DNA of 12,691 bases from Thiobacillus sp. (lineage in GTDB: Bacteria; Pseudomonadota; Gammaproteobacteria; Burkholderiales; Thiobacillaceae): the NCBI GenBank assembly GCA_018780025.1, contig JADMKH010000023.1, positions 1 through 12,691 on the forward strand, written 5' to 3'. The notes beneath the pieces were generated by a model. The model made no database searches. It saw only the letters and a list, made by a program, of their open reading frames with translations, and was not told where the DNA came from. Within the stretch, counting starts at the first letter, position 1. The number at the start of each line of letters is the position of its first letter. Below, piece by piece: positions 1-6,269 of this stretch. A program made the translations under genes and the position numbers.

Positions 1-304
1 CCAGCATGGCTTCGAGCCGCCGCAGCATGCGGTCGGTGCGCCAGTCCTTGGCGAGCTCGACGGCGCTGCGCAGCAAATGGCCCGAGTGTTTTTCGAGCTT
101 GGCCTCGAAGCGCTCAAACAGGGTGAAGGCGTCAGCCGTGCCGCCGGCAAACCCGGCCAGGACTTTTTCCTGATACAGCCGACGCACCTTGCGCGCGGTG
201 GATTTGATGACGATGTTGCCGAGGGTGACCTGGCCGTCGCCGCCGAGGGCAACGTCCGCGCCGCGCCGGACAGACAGAATGGTGGTGCCGCGATATTGTT
301 CCAT
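1..304 (-). CDS. hslV: ATP-dependent protease proteolytic subunit HslV (partial, C-terminus beyond window)
   Basis: This is the N-terminal ~101 residues of HslV (ClpQ), the threonine-peptidase core of the HslVU cytoplasmic protease, which degrades misfolded and regulatory proteins when capped by the HslU ATPase. The translation starts MEQYRG and continues TTILSVRRG. The first Thr after the six-residue propeptide (about residue 7) would be the catalytic N-terminal nucleophile after processing. Further family hallmarks are GGDGQVTLGN, KVRRLY and AGFAGGTADAFTLFERFE. The start is ATG at 304; the gene runs off the left edge, and hslU would be expected further left (inference). There is no Shine-Dalgarno-like sequence directly upstream (GCCCC before ATG), and a TATAAT lies only 6 bases before the start codon. 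Identity is near certain; only the 3' end is missing. Confidence 0.96.
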   Translation of the reverse strand, partial: MEQYRGTTILSVRRGADVALGGDGQVTLGNIVIKSTARKVRRLYQEKVLAGFAGGTADAFTLFERFEAKLEKHSGHLLRSAVELAKDWRTDRMLRRLEAML

Positions 305-310
305 GGGGCG

Positions 311-327
311 ATTATAAATGATGGGTG
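311..327 (-). promoter_or_regulatory. candidate hslV promoter (-10 region)
   Basis: On the minus strand a perfect TATAAT (316 down to 311) lies 6 bases before the hslV ATG. It is preceded by CACCCATCAT, which loosely resembles the CCCCAT core of heat-shock (sigma-32) -10 elements. No convincing -35 for either sigma factor stands at the right distance. If the TATAAT is used, transcription would begin at or next to the start codon, giving a nearly leaderless mRNA. This is inference from motif and position only. Confidence 0.25.
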
Positions 328-388
328 ATCGCAGGGTTCGGCGCCTGCCAAACCATGGCGTGACGAGCGAATCACCCGGCGGTGCCAG

Positions 389-403
389 AACTGGCCGCCA
401 GTT
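389..403. repeat. perfect 7-1-7 palindrome between STAS gene and hslV
   Basis: AACTGGCCGCCAGTT is a perfect inverted repeat with a one-base centre, 15-29 bases beyond the stop of the double-STAS gene. A second overlapping dyad (GCCAG-AA-CTGGC, 384-395) shares one arm. There is no T-run after it in either direction, so it is a weak candidate for an intrinsic terminator; a protein-binding site or chance are equally possible. The rest of 305-417 shows no gene. Confidence 0.3.
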
Positions 404-417
404 AAGGCAAAACGGGA

Positions 418-1539
418 TTAAACGGAATGGCGGGGGAGCAGTTGCGCCAGCTGGTCGATGCCCATGACGCGGAAGAGCTCGTGGATGAGCGCATTGTGGC
501 CGCGCAGGGTGATGGACTTGCCGCTGCCCAGACATTGCATCAGCACGCTGATGAACTGGCTGACGCTGGCGTAATCCACGCGGGTGACCTTCGACAGATC
601 AACCAGGACTTCGTTGTGCGTGGCGGCATAGCTGCCGAACTGCTGGAGCACGCTGTCGGTGCTGGGGGTGATTTCCCCGGAGAGACACAGGGCATCGTCG
701 GGCGGCTCGGCGGGTGCGGCCTGCACAACCACGGCGGCCTGCACCTCGCTCCAGGAGGGCGGAGATACTTCAAAGCGTACCGCGTAGTCCACTGCCAGGT
801 CTTCGAACGGTTCCTGTTGACCGAGGGTTTGATACAACTCCAGCAACAGCAACCAGTGGACCGCGCGGCTGTGGGTCGCGCGGTTGAGATCCTGCAGCAG
901 CGCGATGAGCCGGTCAACTCCGCTAACCTGCAATTTGCGTTTGGCTTTGCGTGCACCGCTCAGAACTTTGGCGCACTCGTCTGCCCCGGATTCGTCGACC
1001 ATTTCAATGCGCGAAAAATTGATCAGCACCACGGCTTTCTTGTCGGTGGCGGCGATGCCTTCGCGCAGCGTGGCCGCCGCATTCTTGTCGAGCAAGCCGG
1101 GTAATTCCAGGCTGGCAGCTTGTTCCTGTTGCGTTTTGGACGCGCCGTTGCTGTTGGTTTTTTGCCAGACCGGTGGCGAGGATTCAAAGCGAACCGCGTA
1201 ATCCAGCGCCAACTGATCAAAGTCTTTTTCCCGGTTCTGGATGCAATACAGATCAAACAGCATGTGCCAGGCGCGGCGGTCGCCCGTCGCCAACACATCC
1301 TTCAACAGGCGTTCGGCCATGTCGACTTGGTTGCTGGCATACAGGATGGCCGCTTCGTCGACGGGCGACTGCGGGGCGCCGCTGGTTTCTTCAACCACGA
1401 TGCCGCTCCCGCCCATTTCCATGGTCAACAGGGTTGCAGTGGGCGCCGACTCCATAACGCGCGCAGCCGACGGCGCAGTTTTTTGCGTAGTCGGGTCAGG
1501 CGTTTTGTCCTTGCTTTTTTTGAAAAACGGGAGAGCCAC
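418..1539 (-). CDS. Protein with two helical-repeat/STAS-domain units
   Basis: A 373-residue cytoplasmic protein without signal peptide or membrane segments. It looks like an internal duplication. A helical, TPR-like module at residues ~75-125 ends DFDQLALDYAVRFESSPPVW, followed by a STAS-like domain at ~140-220 with Ser in VDESGAD (~181-187). A second module at ~226-263 ends LAVDYAVRFEVSPPSW, followed by a second STAS domain at ~283-370 (LVDLSKVTRVDYASVSQF, then LRGHNALIHELFRVMGI). STAS domains usually act as anti-anti-sigma or scaffold modules and are often switched by Ser phosphorylation; both copies keep a Ser in the expected loop. A partner cannot be named. The start is GTG at 1539: an in-frame TAA lies 15 bases upstream, and MALPFFKKSK is a plausible soluble N-terminus, but the ribosome site is poor. 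It begins 38 bases after the permease stop, so readthrough from the metal operon is possible, although its function looks unrelated. Confidence 0.85.
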   Translation of the reverse strand: MALPFFKKSKDKTPDPTTQKTAPSAARVMESAPTATLLTMEMGGSGIVVEETSGAPQSPVDEAAILYASNQVDMAERLLKDVLATGDRRAWHMLFDLYCIQNREKDFDQLALDYAVRFESSPPVWQKTNSNGASKTQQEQAASLELPGLLDKNAAATLREGIAATDKKAVVLINFSRIEMVDESGADECAKVLSGARKAKRKLQVSGVDRLIALLQDLNRATHSRAVHWLLLLELYQTLGQQEPFEDLAVDYAVRFEVSPPSWSEVQAAVVVQAAPAEPPDDALCLSGEITPSTDSVLQQFGSYAATHNEVLVDLSKVTRVDYASVSQFISVLMQCLGSGKSITLRGHNALIHELFRVMGIDQLAQLLPRHSV

Positions 1540-1577
1540 GAATAGAGGTGCTTAGATCAGTGTGTCGGTGATGGATA

Positions 1578-2351
1578 CTAGCGCTGTCGCGTGTTTGCGG
1601 CAACCTGCGACATTTTACCTGCGATCAGGGCAGTTGTTGCGAGCGAGACAACAATCGCAGGCCCTGCAGGCCAGTCGAACAGAGCCGAGGCGATGAGACC
1701 CGCGGCATACGCCAGCGCGCCCAGCAGCCAGCCGGTCAGCAGCCCCATGCGAAGCGACGCCTTGCGTATCGCCAGCGCCGGCAGGATCAGGCTGGCAAAC
1801 ACCAGATAGACCCCAATCAGCTGGACCGAAGCGGTGATGGCCAGCGCAAAAATCAGGTAAAAACCGAGCGCGCCCAGGCCTGGCCCGCGCCATGCCCACA
1901 GTGCGAGCAGTACGGCGTACAGCACGCCAATCTGGGCGACCTGCGCGGGGCTTGTCCACAGGATCTGGCCGGTGAGCAGTTCGGACAAGCGCTCGCCGCC
2001 GTGCGGGTCGCCCGCCAGCAGCAGCACGCCGAGGCTGGCGGCCACCACGAAAGTCGAGCCGATCAAGGCTTCCTGAATGTCCGGCCAGCGGCGTTCGCAC
2101 CACGCCAGCAGCGCCGCGCCCGCCAGCGCCGCCGCAGCGGCGGCGAGCTGGGTGGGCCAGCCCTGCGGCGCGAGGTCGAGCGCATGCGCCGCGATTACCC
2201 CCAGCACCGCGATCTGCGCGATTGCCAGGTCCAGAAAGATGATCCCGCGCGCCAGCACCCGTCGCCCCAGCGGCACGTGGGTGGCCAGCACCAGCAAGCC
2301 CGCCAGCAGCGGCCAGCCGAGCAGGCCGGGGTCGAGCGCGGCCAGGTTCAT
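1578..2351 (-). CDS. Metal ABC transporter permease, ZnuB/ABC-3 family
   Basis: A 257-residue, almost wholly hydrophobic inner-membrane protein with about 7-8 predicted transmembrane segments, matching the ABC-3 (ZnuB/TroC/MntB) permease family in size and pattern. Recognisable family stretches are GRRVLARGIIFLDLAIAQIA (29-48), SELLTGQILW (123-132) and LIGVYLVFASLILPALAIRK (178-197), the last being the conserved late-helix region. It would form the channel for a divalent metal, probably Zn2+, delivered by the adjacent binding protein. The start is ATG at 2351, overlapping the stop of the binding-protein gene by ATGA, which indicates translational coupling. The reading frame is open for some 860 bases upstream of this ATG, but that stretch overlaps the clearly real binding-protein gene in another frame, so the short start is right. 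The matching ATPase is not encoded next to it. Confidence 0.9.
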   Translation of the reverse strand: MNLAALDPGLLGWPLLAGLLVLATHVPLGRRVLARGIIFLDLAIAQIAVLGVIAAHALDLAPQGWPTQLAAAAAALAGAALLAWCERRWPDIQEALIGSTFVVAASLGVLLLAGDPHGGERLSELLTGQILWTSPAQVAQIGVLYAVLLALWAWRGPGLGALGFYLIFALAITASVQLIGVYLVFASLILPALAIRKASLRMGLLTGWLLGALAYAAGLIASALFDWPAGPAIVVSLATTALIAGKMSQVAANTRQR

Positions 2352-3241
2352 GGCGCCGCTTTCAGCAATTGATCCAGGGTGTCGTCGAACAGGCCGAACA
2401 AATCGCCTGCCCGCGCGTTGCCGCCCACGGTGTAGGGCAGCGCCAGCGCGGGTATGCCTGCGCGGCTCGCCAGCCAGTCGGCCGGGCGCGGGCTTTGGTA
2501 GGCGGCACGCAGCACCATCCGCGCCGGGGTGACCTGCAACTGCGCGGCCACCCGCGCCAGATGGCCGAGCGCGGGTTCGACGCCCGGCTTCGGCTCCAGC
2601 GTGGCGACCGTGCGCATCTCCAGCCAGTTCAGCAAGTACAGAAACGACGCGTGCTGCACCGCTACGGAGACTTCCTTGAGCGGCGCGGCGCGCGTTTGCC
2701 AGCGCGCCATCGCTGCATTCCAGCGCGCGGCAAAGTCCTGCCCGCGCGACCGGTACGCTGCGGCATTCGCCGGGTCGATCTCGGCCAGCCGCGCTGTCAG
2801 CGCCGTGCTCACGCGCAGGATGTTGCGCGGATCGGTGTGAATGTGCGGGTTGCCGGAGGCGTGGACGTCGCCGTCGGCGCGGTCGAGCCGGGCGGGCTTG
2901 TCCAGCAGCGCTACAAATCGCGCCGCCTCGAAATAGCCCGGCAGACCGGGCTGCACCGCGGCGTTGCCGGCCTCGCGCAGCAGCACCGGCAGCCAGCCGA
3001 TTTCCAGCTCGGCGCCGGTGCATACCACCAGATCGGCGCGCCGCATCTGCGCGATCAGGCTGGGACGCGCCTCGATCCGGTGCGGGTCCTGCATGGCGGT
3101 GGTCGCGCTGTAGATCTTGACGTCGCCGCCGCCGACCTCGTGCGCCAGCGCCGCCCATTCGGGTTCGCAGGCGAACACGTTCAGCGCGGCCTGGGCATGA
3201 ACGGGCAGCCACAGAACGAATAAAACAAGCAGATTTCGCAT
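2348..3241 (-). CDS. Periplasmic metal-binding protein of ABC transporter, ZnuA/TroA family
   Basis: A 297-residue cluster A-1 (TroA/ZnuA) solute-binding protein that would capture Zn2+ or Mn2+ in the periplasm and hand it to the permease encoded next. An N-terminal signal peptide (~1-18, ending HAQA before ALNVFACEPEW) is clear. Candidate metal ligands are His54 in QDPHRIEARPS, His133 in GNPHIHTDPRN, His197 in VQHASFLYLL and an acidic residue near 280 (NARAGDLFGLFDDTL). All sit in the family's usual order and spacing. The long His-rich loop of classical ZnuA is missing; only a short HASGNPHIH stretch is present. The start is ATG at 3241, with AAGGGG about 7 bases upstream, 10 bases after the stop of the outer-membrane protein gene. 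Zinc rather than manganese is inferred from the neighbours (DksA variant, COG0523 GTPase). Confidence 0.9.
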   Translation of the reverse strand: MRNLLVLFVLWLPVHAQAALNVFACEPEWAALAHEVGGGDVKIYSATTAMQDPHRIEARPSLIAQMRRADLVVCTGAELEIGWLPVLLREAGNAAVQPGLPGYFEAARFVALLDKPARLDRADGDVHASGNPHIHTDPRNILRVSTALTARLAEIDPANAAAYRSRGQDFAARWNAAMARWQTRAAPLKEVSVAVQHASFLYLLNWLEMRTVATLEPKPGVEPALGHLARVAAQLQVTPARMVLRAAYQSPRPADWLASRAGIPALALPYTVGGNARAGDLFGLFDDTLDQLLKAAP

Positions 3242-3251
3242 TCCGATCCCC

Positions 3252-4595
3252 TTAGAATTTGTGGGCGCCGTGGCTGCCGAGGCTGTGGACGTATTGCACG
3301 AACCACTGGTTCTCGTTCTGGCCTTCCATCGACTTGTCTTTGGAATATTGCAGACGCAGGCGCGAGAATTCGGACGGCGAGTAATCGAGCATCAGCGAGT
3401 GGCGCGTCGGCTGGGTATCCGTCGCCGGCAGGAAGGCGCTGTTGGCGCCGAAATCGACCGTGCCGGGGTTCAGGCGATCGTAACGGTAGCCGGTGCGCCA
3501 GCGCGGCATGAACTGGTAGACGCCCTGGGCGTAGAAACCCGATTGATGCGAGCGATACGCATCGTCCAGCCCGGTACAGGCGCTGTCTTCGGCGCTATTG
3601 TCTTCGCACAGGAGACTGCCGCGCTCGCTGCGCCGGAAATACTCGGCGGAAAACTTGAAATTCTGTTCGCGGGCGTTGCCGTTGGGCGCCCATTTCCAGA
3701 CGACATCCGCCATCCAGGTTTTGCTTTTTCCGGAGAACAGCGTGTCGGCGTGTACGCCGTTCATGTCTTCCAGTTCGCTGTCGCGATCGCGCGCATGGGC
3801 GTGCAGGTAGGACACGCCGGCGCGCCAGCTGTGCGAGGCGCCGACATCGCCGCCGAGGTGGCCGAACAGCGCAACGCTGCCCGCGCCGTTGGTGTTGCGG
3901 TCGGTGCCGGGGAAGCTGGCGCCGCGCCCGGCTTCGGCACCGAATTCCATGAACAGATCGGTCGGCGCCACCCATTTCAGCTGCACGCCGTCGTTGCCGT
4001 AGCCCTCGCCGAACAGCGCGCGGTACATCAGGGTGTTGTCGGCAAAGTCCCAGGCGTGCGGGTGCTGCTCGTTCTGGTAGCCCAGGCCGGACCTGAAGCG
4101 TCCGCCCTTGAGCGACAAGCCGTTGCCGAGCCCGGTGGTCTGGAACCAGGCTTCTTCAATTTCGGCGGCTTCATCCTGCAAAGCCAGAATGAGGTGGCCG
4201 CGGAAATAAGGATCGACGCTGGCCGACATCACCAGTTCGGTGCCGTCGAGCGAGAAGCCGCGCGCCGCGTCGGCGCCGTGCCCGCCGCTGGGCAGGAAGC
4301 CCGCGATGCGGCGCTCGCCGGCATCCTGGAGATGCGCATAGCGCCCCTGCAGGATGAGCGAAATATCCGGGTTGAAGTGGTTGCCGGCGGGTGCCGCGGC
4401 GGTTTGCTGCGGGAGGGGCTCGGCTGGGGCAGCGGGGCTTTCGGGTTTTTCAAGCCGGGCTTCCAGCGCCTGGATGCGCGCTTCGTAGCTGGATTTCATG
4501 GCCCTCAATTCAGCGCGTAGCGCATCGAGGCCGGAATCGGCATAAGCCGGAAAGGCGGCCACAATCGCGGCCGCAATCAGAGCGGGACGTAACAT
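3252..4595 (-). CDS. Outer-membrane beta-barrel protein, putative metal-starvation porin
   Basis: A 447-residue exported protein. The signal peptide covers residues 1-19 (MLRPALIAAAIVAAFPAYA). It is followed by a short predicted coiled coil (~22-50, LDALRAELRAMKSSYEARIQ), a Pro/Ala linker (~51-70), and then a region rich in alternating aromatic/hydrophobic strands that ends in a C-terminal Phe (HKF), as in barrels inserted by the BAM complex. This layout resembles phosphate-selective porin O/P-like proteins. There is no TonB box or plug domain, so it is not a TonB-dependent receptor. A loop near 330-340 carries two cysteines (LLCEDNSAEDSACTG), and several His-containing stretches (e.g. LHAHARD, EQHPHAWD) could contact metal; that is inference. 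GGAG lies ~8 bases before the ATG. Position between the Cys/His-rich small protein and the ABC transporter genes suggests metal passage across the outer membrane. Confidence 0.8.
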   Translation of the reverse strand: MLRPALIAAAIVAAFPAYADSGLDALRAELRAMKSSYEARIQALEARLEKPESPAAPAEPLPQQTAAAPAGNHFNPDISLILQGRYAHLQDAGERRIAGFLPSGGHGADAARGFSLDGTELVMSASVDPYFRGHLILALQDEAAEIEEAWFQTTGLGNGLSLKGGRFRSGLGYQNEQHPHAWDFADNTLMYRALFGEGYGNDGVQLKWVAPTDLFMEFGAEAGRGASFPGTDRNTNGAGSVALFGHLGGDVGASHSWRAGVSYLHAHARDRDSELEDMNGVHADTLFSGKSKTWMADVVWKWAPNGNAREQNFKFSAEYFRRSERGSLLCEDNSAEDSACTGLDDAYRSHQSGFYAQGVYQFMPRWRTGYRYDRLNPGTVDFGANSAFLPATDTQPTRHSLMLDYSPSEFSRLRLQYSKDKSMEGQNENQWFVQYVHSLGSHGAHKF

Positions 4596-4652
4596 GGTTT
4601 GACTCCATCAACAGACATGAACCCCGGCGCGACACGTCGGCACGGGAGCAAT

Positions 4653-4958
4653 TCAGGTGTGGGACGGAGTAGGCGGCGCGCGTGCGCAGGCAGGGCGGGG
4701 GGCGAGGTCGACGCGCAAGGGCGCCGCGCCGGAGGGTGCGATGCAGTCGCCCGCCGGGATCGCCAGGACAATCCCGGCGGGCGGCGCGGCGCTGCCCAGC
4801 TGCGCGTGTGCGACGCAGACTTCGCAGACCTTGTCGGGCAATGCCTTGTTGTGCGTGTCCAGATGGGTCAGCGCATGCGCGAACGCCGCCGCCTGACCCA
4901 GCAGCAGGGTCAGGGCGAACAACCAGGGAAGCAGGCGGCGCGACAGCATGGGCGTCAT
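4653..4958 (-). CDS. Small exported Cys/His protein, DUF2946-like
   Basis: A 101-residue protein with a strong N-terminal export signal (RRLLPWLFALTLLLGQAAAFA). The short mature part contains His28, His32 and His36, then a CxxC motif (VCEVCVAHAQLG, Cys45/Cys48) with His51 beside it, and finally a Pro-rich tail with CARAPP near the end. CxxC followed by a small-residue stretch and a terminal ARAPP-type motif is characteristic of DUF2946, as far as I recall it; the biochemical role of that family is unknown to me. Periplasmic metal binding or metal transfer is inferred from Cys/His content and context. The start at 4958 is one base after the yidD stop; the internal ATG at 4949 (MLSRR) is an alternative. 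57 bases separate it from the outer-membrane protein gene. Confidence 0.7.
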   Translation of the reverse strand: MTPMLSRRLLPWLFALTLLLGQAAAFAHALTHLDTHNKALPDKVCEVCVAHAQLGSAAPPAGIVLAIPAGDCIAPSGAAPLRVDLAPRPACARAPPTPSHT

Positions 4959-4959
4959 T

Positions 4960-5196
4960 CTACCGGGGCGGATCGACCGGCGGAACCGGGTCGTAGCCGT
5001 GGTCGCAGCCGGGGCGGCAACGGCCGATGCGTTTGGCGGCCAGCCAGCCGCCCTTGAGCGCGCCGTGTTTTTCGATGGCTTCCTTGCCGTATTCCGAGCA
5101 GGTCGGCAGGTAGCGGCACTGCCTGCCCAGCCAGGGCGAGAGAATCAGCTGATACGCACGGATCGCGCCGACGAGGATTTTTTGCGCCAGGTTCAT
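4960..5196 (-). CDS. yidD: Membrane protein insertion efficiency factor YidD
   Basis: A 78-residue YidD. Family members assist YidC-dependent membrane protein insertion and associate with the inner membrane through an amphipathic N-terminus. The signature is clear: LILSPWLGRQCRYLPTCSEY (residues 17-36), AIEKHGALKGGWLAAKRIGR and a closing CRPGCDHGYDPVPP. Cysteines are at 27, 33, 60 and 64; compared with the CHPLHPGG form of E. coli YidD, the second His of that motif is replaced by Cys64. The ATG at 5196 overlaps the GTPase stop by ATGA, so the two are translationally coupled. The usual home of yidD is the rpmH-rnpA-yidD-yidC cluster, so this location inside a metal-homeostasis operon is notable; whether it is the genome's only copy cannot be seen here. 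Confidence 0.93.
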   Translation of the reverse strand: MNLAQKILVGAIRAYQLILSPWLGRQCRYLPTCSEYGKEAIEKHGALKGGWLAAKRIGRCRPGCDHGYDPVPPVDPPR

Positions 5197-6248
5197 GGCT
5201 GGGCCTGCGAGTCCGCTGCAACCTGGCCGCGCGCCGCACCGCTAAAGTCGGCTAGCAGCCTGGCGACGAATTCGGGGTCGAGATCGCGCACGATGAAGAC
5301 GAAGCGGCTGCGGCGATCGTCGTCCGGCCAGGCGTCGAGCTGGACTTCCGGATACAGCACGTGCTGGATGCCGTGCAGCACTACCGGCAGGGCTTCGTCC
5401 TGCAAATTAACAATCGCCTTGAAGCGCAGCAGGTTTTCGGCGCGAAACGAAGTGAGCATATTGAGCGCCGACTGCAGGCCGTAGCGATCGAGCGGCGCGT
5501 CGAGCACCACCGAAAACGCCTGGATGCGCGCGTCGTGCGATTCGGTTTGGGGCTTGCCGCCGAGCGCGCCGGCGCGGGCGGGCTGATAGCGCGCCTGCTT
5601 GAGCCAGCGCGCCAGTTCCAGCGACCGGGTTTCGGCGTTCCACAGCCCCAGGTTCTGGATCGCGGCGGGGTCAATTTCGCCATTCGTCACAGTAATGATG
5701 TCGGCTGCCGGGTTCAGGGTGGCAAGACGCTCGCGCAGGGCCGTGACCGCATCGACAGGCGCGAGGTCGGTCTTGGTCAGCAACAGCCGGTCGGCCACCG
5801 CCACCTGTTTGACCGCCTCGAAGTGTTCGTCCAGCTGGCCCATGCCGAACACGGCGTCGACCGTGGTGACCACGCCATCGAGGCGGTAGCGCGCGCGTAT
5901 CCAGTTGTCGCGCAGCAGATTGTCGAGCACCGGCACCGGGTCGGCCACGCCGGTGGTTTCGACGATGACGCGTTCGAACGCGGGGATATCGCCCTTCTGT
6001 CGCGCCATCCACAGGTTTTTCAGCGTCGGCGACAGGCTGCCCGAAATCGTGCAGCAGACGCAGCCGCCCGACAGCAGCGCCATCGGACCTTCCATTTTTT
6101 GCAGTAACTGGTGGTCGAGCGCGACCGCGCCGAACTCGTTCATCAGAATGGCGGTGCGCGGCAGCGTGCGCACCAGATGATTCAGCACGGTGGTCTTGCC
6201 GCTTCCCAGGAATCCGGTCAGCAGCGTGATCGGAAGAGAAGCGTCCAT
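5193..6248 (-). CDS. COG0523-family metal-chaperone GTPase (CobW/P47K/ZNG1 type)
   Basis: A 351-residue G3E GTPase. Walker A is GFLGSGKTT (12-20), followed by NEFGAVALD (37-45). The metal-binding signature GGCVCC (61-66) holds the GCxCC motif, ETTGVADP (97-104) is the Walker B/switch region, and TKTD (158-161) is the guanine-specificity motif. The CobW C-terminal domain (~240-330) carries HGIQHVLYP (292-300) and the AWPDDDRRSRFVFI stretch. COG0523 proteins insert or traffic metals into client enzymes; many zinc-linked members are induced on zinc starvation and deliver scarce Zn2+. No long His-rich insertion is present. With zinc-transport genes downstream and a zinc-finger-deficient DksA upstream, a zinc-linked member is most likely, rather than the cobalamin CobW or nitrile hydratase activator subgroups. 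The ATG at 6248 lies 21 bases after the upstream stop, with a weak ribosome site; its TGA overlaps yidD. Confidence 0.93.
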   Translation of the reverse strand: MDASLPITLLTGFLGSGKTTVLNHLVRTLPRTAILMNEFGAVALDHQLLQKMEGPMALLSGGCVCCTISGSLSPTLKNLWMARQKGDIPAFERVIVETTGVADPVPVLDNLLRDNWIRARYRLDGVVTTVDAVFGMGQLDEHFEAVKQVAVADRLLLTKTDLAPVDAVTALRERLATLNPAADIITVTNGEIDPAAIQNLGLWNAETRSLELARWLKQARYQPARAGALGGKPQTESHDARIQAFSVVLDAPLDRYGLQSALNMLTSFRAENLLRFKAIVNLQDEALPVVLHGIQHVLYPEVQLDAWPDDDRRSRFVFIVRDLDPEFVARLLADFSGAARGQVAADSQAQP

Positions 6249-6269
6249 TTCAGGCTGGGTGCGCAGCGT

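Noticed and set aside
2352..3212. Upstream in-frame extension of the permease gene to ~544 residues
   Set aside because: The extension is an Arg/Ala-rich out-of-frame reading of the binding-protein gene; the ATGA overlap at 2348-2351 marks the true start.
3261..4520. Long plus-strand open frame opposite the outer-membrane protein gene
   Set aside because: Antisense shadow of a high-GC gene; its translation has no signal or motifs, while the minus-strand protein has a signal peptide and a barrel pattern.
4596..4652. Possible internal promoter between the DUF2946-like gene and the barrel gene
   Set aside because: The 57-base gap is GC-rich and has no convincing -10 or -35; only a ribosome site is evident.
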